Shown here piece after piece: positions 56,454 through 64,000 of a stretch of 64,000 bases of DNA. The notes beneath the pieces are model-generated. The model was given only the letters and a program-made list of their open reading frames with translations, searched no databases and had not been told where the DNA came from. Within the stretch, counting starts at the first letter, position 1; each line of letters opens with the position of its first letter. Both the position numbers and the translations under genes were made by a program. Origin of the DNA: an uncultured Desulfobulbus sp. (GTDB taxonomy: Bacteria > Desulfobacterota > Desulfobulbia > Desulfobulbales > Desulfobulbaceae); NCBI RefSeq assembly GCF_963664075.1, contig NZ_OY760916.1:3617001-3681000 (forward strand), written 5' to 3'.

Positions 56454-57776
56454 GTGTCCGGCATGCGATGTAAAGCTGAAAAAGCTCTTGAGCTCTGCCT
56501 CATCGACCATCAACATTCAACCTTAGGGAAAATATTCTTGGACATCGCAACAGCCGCCACCACAGACCTGGCCCCTGAGGCTGTCTTCAGCCTCTACCAA
56601 TCATTGATAGCCGAGCTCAACCAGCCCCCAGATTTTGTGGTTCTCTTTTGCTCCAAAGAGTATGACATCGCTGCCATCATCGCAGGCCTGCGAAAACAGA
56701 CCCCCCAGGTCGCGCTTCATGGAGGTACTTCATGCAAAGGGGTTATGACCCAAATGGGACTGGCGGCAGGAGATAATGGAGGACTGGCCATGCTGGCGAT
56801 CAGCGATCCCGATGGCAGTTACGGGGTCGGTGCAGCACGGTGCACGGCTCATGCCAAGGAAGCTGCGCAGCACGCCATCAATCAAGCACTGATCAATGCG
56901 GATTGCCCAGGAGAGGTCCCAAGTATGGTTTGGCTTTCCGCTGTCCCCGGTCACGAAGAGGCCGTTCTTGAAGGGATAGCGGAAGTTCTTGGACCCGATG
57001 TCCCCGTTGCCGGAGGCAGCTCCGCTGACAACGAGCTGGATGGTTCTTGGAAACAGTTCACCAAGGATGAGGTCTTTGACGACGCCGTTGTGGTGACCGC
57101 CCTGTTCCCCTCAACGGATGTGATGTTTGCCTTTCACAGCGGCTATGAACCAACCGATGCAAAAGGATTAATCACCAAGGCCGGGGGCTATGAGGCAACA
57201 AGCAATAAGGGGGTTGCCACGGCCACCAGCCAACGAACACTGATAGAAATCGCCCAACGTCCTGCAGCAGAGGTCTACAATCAATGGACCGAAGGTCTGA
57301 TTACCGACATGCTCGGCAACGGTGGCCATATCCTTGGCCTGACTACTTTGCGCCCACTGGGACGGGTGGCCGGCTATATCGGTGAGGTCCCCTATTTCCA
57401 GCTTTCCCATCCGGATTCAGTCACTCCCGACAATGCCTTAACCTTATTCTCCGATATGGCCGCAGGCGATGAAATTGTTCTGATGCGGGGAACCGTCGAC
57501 AGCCTCATCACTCGGGCAGGAAGAGTGGCTACCTCGGCCATGGAAACCCATATGGCTCTCCCCGAGGACGTGGCAGGCGCTTTGGTTGTCTACTGTGCGG
57601 GGTGCATGCTGACCGTGGAAGATCGATTACATGAAGTGGTGGACAGTATCCGTGAGGCACTGCCTGGTATCCCATTTCTGGGCACCTTCACCTACGGAGA
57701 GCAGGGCTGTTTTCTTAACGGGGGCAATAAACATGGGAACCTGATGATCTCGGTTTTACTGTTCACCAAACAATAA
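56454..57776 (+). CDS. FIST-domain sensory protein
   Basis: 440 residues with a FIST N domain (about 40-240: VALHGGTSCKGVMT, GLAMLAISDPDGSYGVG, VPVAGGSSADNEL) and a FIST C domain (about 255-425: LITRAGRVATSAMETHM, YCAGCMLTVEDR, PGIPFLGTFTYGEQG). FIST proteins are predicted to sense small ligands, perhaps amino acids, and to feed two-component or cyclic-di-GMP systems. The start is GTG at 56454 or ATG at 56463. The diguanylate cyclase gene follows 27 bp later, so this is probably the input partner for that enzyme. Confidence 0.9.
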   Translation: MSGMRCKAEKALELCLIDHQHSTLGKIFLDIATAATTDLAPEAVFSLYQSLIAELNQPPDFVVLFCSKEYDIAAIIAGLRKQTPQVALHGGTSCKGVMTQMGLAAGDNGGLAMLAISDPDGSYGVGAARCTAHAKEAAQHAINQALINADCPGEVPSMVWLSAVPGHEEAVLEGIAEVLGPDVPVAGGSSADNELDGSWKQFTKDEVFDDAVVVTALFPSTDVMFAFHSGYEPTDAKGLITKAGGYEATSNKGVATATSQRTLIEIAQRPAAEVYNQWTEGLITDMLGNGGHILGLTTLRPLGRVAGYIGEVPYFQLSHPDSVTPDNALTLFSDMAAGDEIVLMRGTVDSLITRAGRVATSAMETHMALPEDVAGALVVYCAGCMLTVEDRLHEVVDSIREALPGIPFLGTFTYGEQGCFLNGGNKHGNLMISVLLFTKQ

Positions 57777-57803
57777 CAAACTGGTCCTTCGACAAACACA
57801 GTT

Positions 57804-59240
57804 ATGGTCATTAAATCTGAACAACTCCTGGAAACCGTACTGGATTTGGAACGATCCCGGCAACGAGAGCGAGACACGCGCCTGGAAGCCGAGGCCCTGC
57901 TCGAGGGACTGCGTGGAATGAGTGGCGCCCAGGGCAAGGAAGAGCTCTTTGCAGCTCTGGTCCAGGCATTGCGGAGTGTGATTGATTTTGACCAGGCCTT
58001 TATACTTCAGGCTAAAAATGCCAACTCGATGACGGTTCTGGCCACGACCTGTGCAACAATCCAGGGCAGTCAATGGGAAATCGGGCCGGTTTTCGGCAAA
58101 GCTCTCTCTGGAAAGCCTGTGGCCTCCTTTGATATTGCCCAGGTCCCGGAGTGGCAACAGCTTCCAGCAGGGACGATTGCAACCATTCGTTCGGCCCTGC
58201 ATATCGGTCTCTCCGGCAGCAGCAAGAAGACCTTGCTGATCGTCACTCACCAGGACAAGAAACATTTCGGTCCCAGCCACGTGAAAAAGGCCAGACGTTT
58301 TTCCCCCCTGGCCTCGCAGGCCCTGCTTACCCTGGAACTCCGTAACGCCCTGATTGAACGGGACAGATTCTACCAACTCTCCCTGGATGCGATGGCCATC
58401 TTTACCCTCGAGGGAGCCTTAGTCCAACAGAACCAGAGCTGGAGGACCGCCTTTGATGACAAAGATACCCTGGCGACCACCATATTCGCGCTGGTTCACC
58501 CAGAGGAGCTCGAGCCTTTTCAAGAGGTTATCAACCAGTTGCATCAGAGTGAAGAGAGCCAGATTTTCAAGACACGTCTTCTTGAAAAATCAGGGAATTA
58601 CAGCTGGTTCTCCTGCAGCATCGCGGTCTATGCTGATCAGATGATGTATTACATCGTTGCCAGAAACATTCACGAGTCTGTCCTCTTTGAGCAAAAGCTT
58701 GCCTATCAGGCTGGTCATGATTCGCTAACCGGATTAAAAAATCGGGCAGAGTTCATGGAAAGTCTGAAATCCAGCTTCAGCAGATTTAAAAAAAATAAAG
58801 AGTTTCAAACTTTTGCACTTCTCTTTCTGGATCTTAACAAATTTAAGCAGATCAATGATACCCTCGGCCATGATATTGGTGACGAACTGCTCAAGGCATT
58901 TGCCCTGACCCTGCAGGATGTCGTGCGGGGCGACGATGTGGTTTCCCGCCTGGGAGGCGATGAATTCACCATTATCCTCTCCAAAATCAACTCCATTGAA
59001 GATGCGAAAACTGTGGCCGACCGCATTCAGACCCGTTGCCAGCCCCCCTATGTACTCAAAGGCCATACAATCCAGGCCTCGACCAGCATCGGCATTGCCC
59101 TCTGCACCCCTGACTTTACCCACGAAGAAGAAATTATCCACGCGGCCGACTTGGCCATGTACAATGCCAAACAGGATAAATCGCTCCCCTACTCGATCCA
59201 TCAGGGCCCCTTACAGTGTAATCTGGTCAACAATCCCTGA
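57804..59240 (+). CDS. GAF-PAS-GGDEF diguanylate cyclase
   Basis: 478 residues: a short coiled coil (about 10-35), GAF domain (about 45-180), PAS domain (about 188-300) and a GGDEF domain (about 310-470). The active-site GGDEF is exact (RLGGDEFTIIL) and is preceded at the right spacing by the inhibitory-site RxxD (RGDD), so it should make cyclic di-GMP and be product-inhibited. It has no membrane segment or EAL domain. Co-transcription with the FIST gene suggests ligand-controlled c-di-GMP synthesis. Confidence 0.95.
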   Translation: MVIKSEQLLETVLDLERSRQRERDTRLEAEALLEGLRGMSGAQGKEELFAALVQALRSVIDFDQAFILQAKNANSMTVLATTCATIQGSQWEIGPVFGKALSGKPVASFDIAQVPEWQQLPAGTIATIRSALHIGLSGSSKKTLLIVTHQDKKHFGPSHVKKARRFSPLASQALLTLELRNALIERDRFYQLSLDAMAIFTLEGALVQQNQSWRTAFDDKDTLATTIFALVHPEELEPFQEVINQLHQSEESQIFKTRLLEKSGNYSWFSCSIAVYADQMMYYIVARNIHESVLFEQKLAYQAGHDSLTGLKNRAEFMESLKSSFSRFKKNKEFQTFALLFLDLNKFKQINDTLGHDIGDELLKAFALTLQDVVRGDDVVSRLGGDEFTIILSKINSIEDAKTVADRIQTRCQPPYVLKGHTIQASTSIGIALCTPDFTHEEEIIHAADLAMYNAKQDKSLPYSIHQGPLQCNLVNNP

Positions 59241-59363
59241 GCCCTGCCCTTTTTCTGGTTTGCGTCCTCCAAGCGCTGAGCCTCTGAACAGGAGATCGCT
59301 TCACTCGCATTCGCTCATCAAAGCGCAGCTGACCTGAGAATGAGCGTGCAATCGAGTTTTCCC

Positions 59364-59915
59364 CTAACGGTGCTCTATTCGTACCAGGCTCTTTTTTCTC
59401 CCCCATTCCAGCGCATCCTGGTGCGAGTCGAAATAAAGATCTATTCGATTGGGTCCCTTGATTGCGCCACCGCGATCCTCAACCCGCCCCCAGCCATAGC
59501 CTTCAACGTACATGCGCGTGCCAAAAGGATAATACCGGGTATCGGCTGCAATGGTGCCGTCTTCGTCAAACCATGACCAGGTCAAGATTCGCACCGGGAC
59601 CATCCAGGGCCGCAATACTGTATCCCAGGAAAAAAAGCCCTGCTGGGGTTCTTGGGGTTCTGTCCCCATGGCTGTGTGCCCTGTATAGGGGCGACCTGCG
59701 TCGGAACCAGCGCTGACATAGCGGTTCCAGAAATCAAGCTTCATATAGGTCCAGCTTCCCCGTTCCCAACTGCAGCACTGACCGCACCCACAGTAAGCAG
59801 TGGTTTCCATTCTCCGTCCGATGGGCTCTCGAGCGCAGCCGCCAAGCAATAACAGTAGAACGACACACAACAGTTTCCCTTCCAGCCACCGACGATTACC
59901 TGGTTGATCTTTCAT
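59364..59915 (-). CDS. 3D-domain lipoprotein
   Basis: 183 residues. The N-terminus is a lipoprotein signal (LLCVVLLLLLGGCARE, lipobox LGGC). The C-terminal half is a 3D domain with the conserved Asp set in VEDRGGAIKGPNRIDLYFD and DALEWG, the fold shared with MltA and cell-wall-active proteins. A Cys-rich CGCGQCC segment lies after the signal. It is likely an outer-membrane-tethered peptidoglycan-acting or wall-associated protein. The ATG at MKDQPGN has GGAGG upstream; a longer frame is rejected. It converges on the GGDEF gene. Confidence 0.88.
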   Translation of the reverse strand: MKDQPGNRRWLEGKLLCVVLLLLLGGCAREPIGRRMETTAYCGCGQCCSWERGSWTYMKLDFWNRYVSAGSDAGRPYTGHTAMGTEPQEPQQGFFSWDTVLRPWMVPVRILTWSWFDEDGTIAADTRYYPFGTRMYVEGYGWGRVEDRGGAIKGPNRIDLYFDSHQDALEWGRKKSLVRIEHR

Positions 59916-60050
59916 GAAGACTCCCCTCCTTCTACACCCCCTCTCGGCTTTAATCAATATAACCATATAACAATACATAAAAAAACAGGACAAGGATTTT
60001 CAACCTCTGGCCAAGTCATCGTTGAGTCAACCACTGCAGACTCAAGTTCT

Positions 60051-60064
60051 GTTTGTAAACAAAC
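60051..60064. promoter_or_regulatory. Palindrome upstream of second GGDEF gene
   Basis: A perfect inverted repeat GTTTGT-AA-ACAAAC, about 120 bp before the diguanylate cyclase start and 135 bp before the lipoprotein start, in their shared divergent spacer. It may be an operator; no protein is assigned. Confidence 0.35.
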
Positions 60065-60184
60065 AAATATGATTGCAGTGATTGCAAATCAACATTACCT
60101 TTGGCACCGCCAAGAGTTAGACCGTTTTTATCCCAAAGACGCACATTTCTTTTTCCCGAACTCTTTTGCTACAACACGCCACGC

Positions 60185-61204
60185 ATGACCAATATACCGC
60201 ACCTTCTTGAACAACTAGTCAGCATGACCGCCAGCCAGGACGTCGAGCTCATGGAGTTCAGCCTGCTGAAAACGTTGGGAGAGTTCATAGTTTCCAGGGA
60301 GCTGTTTATTCTTCGGCTGGACCGCAACTGCCACCCCTACTATCAGCTCAGCCTTTGTGGCGAGCATTATACAGTCAACCTTGATCAGATTCTTTTGGAG
60401 ACAGGGGTACAACAGGCTATAAGTATCGCTTGCCATGACCCAAGCCCCCTGCACCATCAGCTGTCCACCGGTGAGACGGTCTCGGTTTGGCACCTGATGC
60501 ATCTCAAAATCATGGAAATCATTCTGGTGGCCATCACCCCTCAACCACTCTCCACCTTGGATGCCCACATGGTTTCTGGCCTCCTCGGTGTCTATCGAAA
60601 TTTTTTCTCTGTCCTCAACGAGGCCCAGCACGATCAACTCACAGGCCTGGCCAACCGGAGGACCTTCGACAATATTATCAATAAAATTTACGCTTTGCAG
60701 CATCCGGCAGAACTCGCTGCGCCCCTTGAACGAAGGACTACTGCAGATCACTCGCCGTACTGGCTGGCCATGGCAGACCTTGACCACTTTAAGCGAATCA
60801 ATGATACCTGGGGCCATCTTTACGGGGATGAGGTCTTGCTACTGACTGCACAGCTCATGCAGAGTCATTTCCGCGCTACGGACCATCTTTTTCGATTCGG
60901 GGGCGAGGAATTTGTCATTATCCTGCGTGCCCCTAAACAGGCAGATGCCCTCCGTGCTTTTGAGCGATTTCGGCTGGCGATTGAAGAGCATACCTTCCCA
61001 CAGGTTGGTCAGGTGACTATCTCTCTTGGAGCCATCCAAATGGATCCCAATCAATTTACTACAACCCTCCTTGACCATGCAGACCAGGCGCTCTATTTTG
61101 CAAAGGAACATGGCCGTAATCAGACCTGTTTTTACGAAACCCTGGTTGCCAACGGAGAAATTGAGGAAACTGAAATCATTACCGGCGATATCGAACTTTT
61201 TTAA
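60185..61204 (+). CDS. Diguanylate cyclase (GGDEF) with uncharacterised N-terminal domain
   Basis: 339 residues. Residues about 1-150 form a soluble sensor-like domain (GAF-like in length, but I do not recognise a signature). Residues about 160-325 are a GGDEF domain with the active variant GGEEF (FRFGGEEFVIIL), catalytic Asp in MADLDHFKRINDTWGH, and an inhibitory-site RxxD (RATD) five residues before it. A C-terminal 20-residue acidic tail follows. It should make c-di-GMP. The ATG at MTNIPHLLEQ is chosen; a longer frame adds 28 unlikely residues. A DUF1653 gene follows 44 bp later. Confidence 0.92.
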   Translation: MTNIPHLLEQLVSMTASQDVELMEFSLLKTLGEFIVSRELFILRLDRNCHPYYQLSLCGEHYTVNLDQILLETGVQQAISIACHDPSPLHHQLSTGETVSVWHLMHLKIMEIILVAITPQPLSTLDAHMVSGLLGVYRNFFSVLNEAQHDQLTGLANRRTFDNIINKIYALQHPAELAAPLERRTTADHSPYWLAMADLDHFKRINDTWGHLYGDEVLLLTAQLMQSHFRATDHLFRFGGEEFVIILRAPKQADALRAFERFRLAIEEHTFPQVGQVTISLGAIQMDPNQFTTTLLDHADQALYFAKEHGRNQTCFYETLVANGEIEETEIITGDIELF

Positions 61205-61248
61205 ATTCAGCCCCGCCGAACAACCACCTTCAACCAAACGTAATCTTT

Positions 61249-61491
61249 ATGAATACTTTAGCTCCCCTTCCCAACCTCCCCATGGGCCGCTACCGTCACT
61301 ACAAAGGTGGCGATTACGAGGTGCTCGGGGTTGTTCGTCATAGTGAAACGCTGGAACCCCTGGTTCTCTATCGCCCCATGTATAATGAAACTGGTCTCTG
61401 GGTGCGCCCCTATACCATGTTCACCGAATGGGTGGACTGCGAGGGACAACACAAGCCCCGGTTCTCTATGGTGACGCTGCCAAAAAACTAA
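61249..61491 (+). CDS. DUF1653 protein
   Basis: 80 residues matching DUF1653: GRYRHYKGGDYEVLGVVRHSETLEPLVLYRP then WVRPYTMFTEWV. This is a small beta-rich domain of unknown function, common as a stand-alone protein in proteobacteria. It may share a transcript with the cyclase upstream, but nothing links the functions. Confidence 0.9.
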   Translation: MNTLAPLPNLPMGRYRHYKGGDYEVLGVVRHSETLEPLVLYRPMYNETGLWVRPYTMFTEWVDCEGQHKPRFSMVTLPKN

Positions 61492-61592
61492 GCTTTCCTT
61501 TCGGAAATCGTGCAGTGGCCCACCACGCAGTACAGTTGGTGGCACATACTCCGGCGAAAGCTCACTCTTCCATCATTGTTTAACTCCCCCTG

Positions 61593-61617
61593 CCCCAGTC
61601 TTCTGGAAAGTCTGGGG
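61593..61617. terminator. Hairpin between DUF1653 gene and tex
   Basis: Stem CCCCAG-CTT / AA-G-CTGGGG with one mismatch and a short loop, about 50 bp before tex. The T run after it is weak, so termination is uncertain. Confidence 0.4.
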
Positions 61618-61668
61618 TTAGGCTCTGGTTTGTCGTTTATCCCTTCACCTACACCGTAGGACTTGTCC

Positions 61669-63792
61669 ATGTCCGAGCATGCCTCGCGTATCGCCGCATC
61701 ACTTCGCATTCATAACCACCAGGTTGCCTCAGTGCTCTCTTTGCTTGATGACGGCGCAACCATCCCTTTTATTGCCCGTTACCGCAAAGAGGCCACCGGC
61801 TCTCTTGACGAGGTCCAGCTCGCTGCCATTCGCGACCAACGCCAGGAACTGGCAGAACTGGATAAACGCAGAGAATCCATCCTCAAATCCCTTGGTGAGC
61901 GCGAGCTGCTTTCCAAAGAGCTGGAGACCGCCATTGGCGCAGCCCCGACTCTCACAGAACTTGAGGATATCTACCTGCCCTTTAAACCCAAGCGTCGCAC
62001 ACGGGCCCAGATAGCGCGGGAGAGGAATCTGGAGCCACTGGCGAAGCTAATTTTTGCCCAGAAAGGTCAAGCACTGCATCCGGAAGCCTTTATCAATCCG
62101 GAGCTGGAGGTGCAGAGCAAAGAGGATGCGCTTGCTGGCGCACGGGATATCATCGCCGAATGGATCAGCGAGACGACCGAGCTGCGTGCCGGGCTCCGCG
62201 CCCTCTTTCAGCAGAGAGCTGTCATAACTTCCAGGGTAAGTAAGGGCGCAGAGGAGAGTGGCAACAAATTTCGTGACTATTTTGACTGGCAGGAACCGGT
62301 GAGCAAGGTGGCGGGACATCGACTCCTGGCCATGCTCCGAGGTGAGGCAGAAAAGGTGCTGCACCTGCATTTTCTCCCCTCTGAAGAGGAACCACTCAGG
62401 CTCATTTCCCGGGCCACTGTGCGCAGCAACGGGAGTGACGGGCAACAGGTCCGCCTGGCGTTGGAGGACAGTTATAAACGCCTTCTGGCGCCATCACTGG
62501 AAAATGAACTCCGAGCCACACTCAAAGACCAGGCTGAACAGGAGGCGATCGGGGTCTTTGCCGAGAACCTGCGTCAGTTGCTTTTGGCCGCTCCACTGGG
62601 AGGCAAACGGACCCTGGCACTGGATCCCGGTTTTCGTACCGGAGCCAAGCTGGTCTGTCTGGACTCTCAGGGACAACTGCTGCACAACACCACCATCTAT
62701 CCCACCTTATCGGCCAAGCAACAGGAGGAGGCCGGTAAATGCGTGGTTGAACTCTGCAAACGCTATCAGATCGAGGCCATCGCCATCGGCAACGGTACCG
62801 CCAGTCGGGAAACCGAAACCTTTGTTCGCGCCCTGCCCCTGGCAAAGGAGATCATCATTACCATGGTCGATGAGAGTGGCGCTTCGATCTATTCAGCCTC
62901 GGAGGTCGCACGGCGAGAGTTCCCCGATCACGATCTCACCGTTCGCGGGGCCATCTCCATTGGTCGGCGCCTGCAGGATCCCCTGGCGGAGTTGGTCAAA
63001 CTCGACCCCAAGGCCATCGGTGTGGGCCAATACCAACACGATGTCAACCAGAAGTCCCTCAAACAGGGACTAGATGATGTGGTCACCAGCTGTGTGAACC
63101 GGGTGGGGGTTGAAGTCAACAGCGCCAGCCAGGAGTTGCTGACCTTTGTCTCCGGCCTGGGGACAACCCTGGCTGCGAACATTCTCCACTACCGCAACGA
63201 ACAGGGCCCGTTTACAGATCGCAGACAACTGCTCAAAGTTCCGCGTCTGGGCAAAAAGGCCTTTGAACAGTGTGGAGGATTTCTCCGCATCCGGGGGGGA
63301 AAAAATCCGCTGGACAGCTCCGGGGTCCACCCGGAGCGGTATGCGCTGCTCGAGCAGATGGCCAAGGACTGCGGCTGCAGCGTCAGCGAGTTGCTCGCCC
63401 GCCCAGAGCTGCGCCAGAACATTGATCTCAACCGCTACGTCAGTGGTGAGCTGGGGCTCCCGACCCTGGAAGATATTCTCGCAGAGCTTGGTAAACCCGG
63501 CAGGGACCCTCGCCAAGAGTTTACTGCCTTTGCCTTTGCCGAAGGCATTGAAAAGATGGAGGACCTCATTGAGGGCATGTGGCTCCCGGGGATAGTGACC
63601 AATGTCACCAAATTTGGTGCCTTTGTGGATATCGGTGTCCATCAGGACGGCCTGGTCCACATCAGCCAACTTGCCGATCGCTTTGTCAAAGACCCCACAG
63701 AGGTGGTCCAGGTCCGTCAGCAGGTCCAGGTTCGCGTCCTGAGCGTGGATCAGGCCCGAAAACGGATTGACCTCTCCCTGCGCAGCAGCTGA
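61669..63792 (+). CDS. tex: RNA-binding transcriptional accessory protein Tex
   Basis: 707 residues with the full Tex layout: N-terminal Tex helical domain (PFIARYRKEATGSLDEVQL near residue 30), YqgF/RuvC-like domain (RTLALDPGFRTGAKLV, AIGNGTASRETE), two helix-hairpin-helix regions (VNRVGVEVNSASQELLTFVSGLG, LLKVPRLGKKAFEQCGGFLRI) and a C-terminal S1 domain (GIVTNVTKFGAFVDIGVHQDGLVHISQLADRFV). It binds nucleic acid and acts in transcription or translation quality control. The ATG at MSEHASRIA is preferred over a TTG two codons before it. Confidence 0.96.
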   Translation: MSEHASRIAASLRIHNHQVASVLSLLDDGATIPFIARYRKEATGSLDEVQLAAIRDQRQELAELDKRRESILKSLGERELLSKELETAIGAAPTLTELEDIYLPFKPKRRTRAQIARERNLEPLAKLIFAQKGQALHPEAFINPELEVQSKEDALAGARDIIAEWISETTELRAGLRALFQQRAVITSRVSKGAEESGNKFRDYFDWQEPVSKVAGHRLLAMLRGEAEKVLHLHFLPSEEEPLRLISRATVRSNGSDGQQVRLALEDSYKRLLAPSLENELRATLKDQAEQEAIGVFAENLRQLLLAAPLGGKRTLALDPGFRTGAKLVCLDSQGQLLHNTTIYPTLSAKQQEEAGKCVVELCKRYQIEAIAIGNGTASRETETFVRALPLAKEIIITMVDESGASIYSASEVARREFPDHDLTVRGAISIGRRLQDPLAELVKLDPKAIGVGQYQHDVNQKSLKQGLDDVVTSCVNRVGVEVNSASQELLTFVSGLGTTLAANILHYRNEQGPFTDRRQLLKVPRLGKKAFEQCGGFLRIRGGKNPLDSSGVHPERYALLEQMAKDCGCSVSELLARPELRQNIDLNRYVSGELGLPTLEDILAELGKPGRDPRQEFTAFAFAEGIEKMEDLIEGMWLPGIVTNVTKFGAFVDIGVHQDGLVHISQLADRFVKDPTEVVQVRQQVQVRVLSVDQARKRIDLSLRSS

Positions 63793-63798
63793 GCCCTC

Positions 63799-64000
63799 TT
63801 ATTGAGGGAGGGTGAAGCTGGCGTAAAGAGCCTGAATTGCGGCAGCCCAGTACTGAAAATTTTTCTTGGCCTGTGCTTGACTTGCCCCCAAACCACGACA
63901 GCTCAGCGACCAAGTCAGACCGGGGGTGGCTGTCATGCTCACTTCGCCATAGAGATATTCGTCAAGTCCCTGGCGTAAGCGATAGGTCGCCACATGGGTT
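63799..64000 (-). CDS. Partial CDS of unknown function, 5' end outside window
   Basis: The minus-strand frame stays open to the window edge, so the gene starts beyond it. The visible 66 or so C-terminal residues (VATYRLRQGLDEYLYGEVSM, then TPGLTWSLSCRGLGASQAQAKKNFQYWAAAIQALYASFTLPQ) include a probable amphipathic helix. I do not recognise the family. It converges on tex with only 6 bp between the stops. Confidence 0.55.
   Translation of the reverse strand, partial: THVATYRLRQGLDEYLYGEVSMTATPGLTWSLSCRGLGASQAQAKKNFQYWAAAIQALYASFTLPQ

Overview
The window looks like part of the chromosome of a Gram-negative, probably anaerobic bacterium of the former Deltaproteobacteria. A Desulfobulbales-type sulfate reducer or sulfur disproportionator (Thermodesulfobacteriota) is my best inference. 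The basis is LptD, MltA, SecB and RND efflux genes (outer membrane), a DVU0298-family HEAT protein typical of sulfate reducers, a NifA-type activator, many large PAS/GGDEF sensory proteins, and E. coli-like neighbourhoods such as rpsA-ihfB. No 16S rRNA is present, so the taxonomy is inference.

Layout. 1-1.8 kb: end of a sensor kinase whose receiver domain is split off at a C8 tract. 1.9-3.5 kb: NifA-type sigma54 activator. 4.4-7.5 kb: DnaQ-fold exonuclease, YgjV-like membrane protein, glucokinase, NYN nuclease with a cold-shock-like tail. 7.7-10.9 kb: guaB-guaA, with two terminator-like hairpins in the guaB leader and a long hairpin between the genes. 11.4-16.4 kb: yciO, ihfB, rpsA, a zinc-ribbon/pseudo-receiver protein and pilT. 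16.5-29.2 kb: ilvD, cold-shock protein, glyQ (without glyS), uvrA, secB, fabB, an SDR, ferritin, and a small operon (HEAT protein, nitrilase fused to a dead nucleotidyltransferase-like domain, HMA metallochaperone). 29.8-38.5 kb: RND efflux pair, then a membrane-anchored solute-binding protein directly abutting a large hybrid PAS kinase. 38.5-46.8 kb: mltA, DHH phosphoesterase, lptD, radical SAM protein, and an RNase E/G with a long acidic N-terminal extension. 46.86 kb: tRNA-Arg(ACG) with promoter and terminator.

46.9-53.1 kb, immediately 3' of the tRNA, is a scarred accessory region: gene remnants, a PEP-CTERM-like tail peptide overlapping a secreted thermonuclease gene, a complete IS701-family element with a TTAG target duplication, a HEPN-like orphan, a broken IS110 transposase, and a decayed paralogue of the kinase at 35-38 kb. 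53.2-64 kb returns to intact genes: SNF2/SWIM helicase, a FIST sensor with a GAF-PAS-GGDEF cyclase, a 3D-domain lipoprotein, a second diguanylate cyclase, a DUF1653 protein, Tex, and the end of an unidentified gene.

The strongest points for follow-up are the nitrilase/dead-nucleotidyltransferase fusion and its operon, the guaB leader, the C8 tract splitting a hybrid kinase, a 221-bp nested palindrome between glyQ and uvrA, a 163-bp MITE-like element that supplies a stop codon, and the accessory region beside the tRNA. I found no CRISPR array, no rRNA and no complete prophage.
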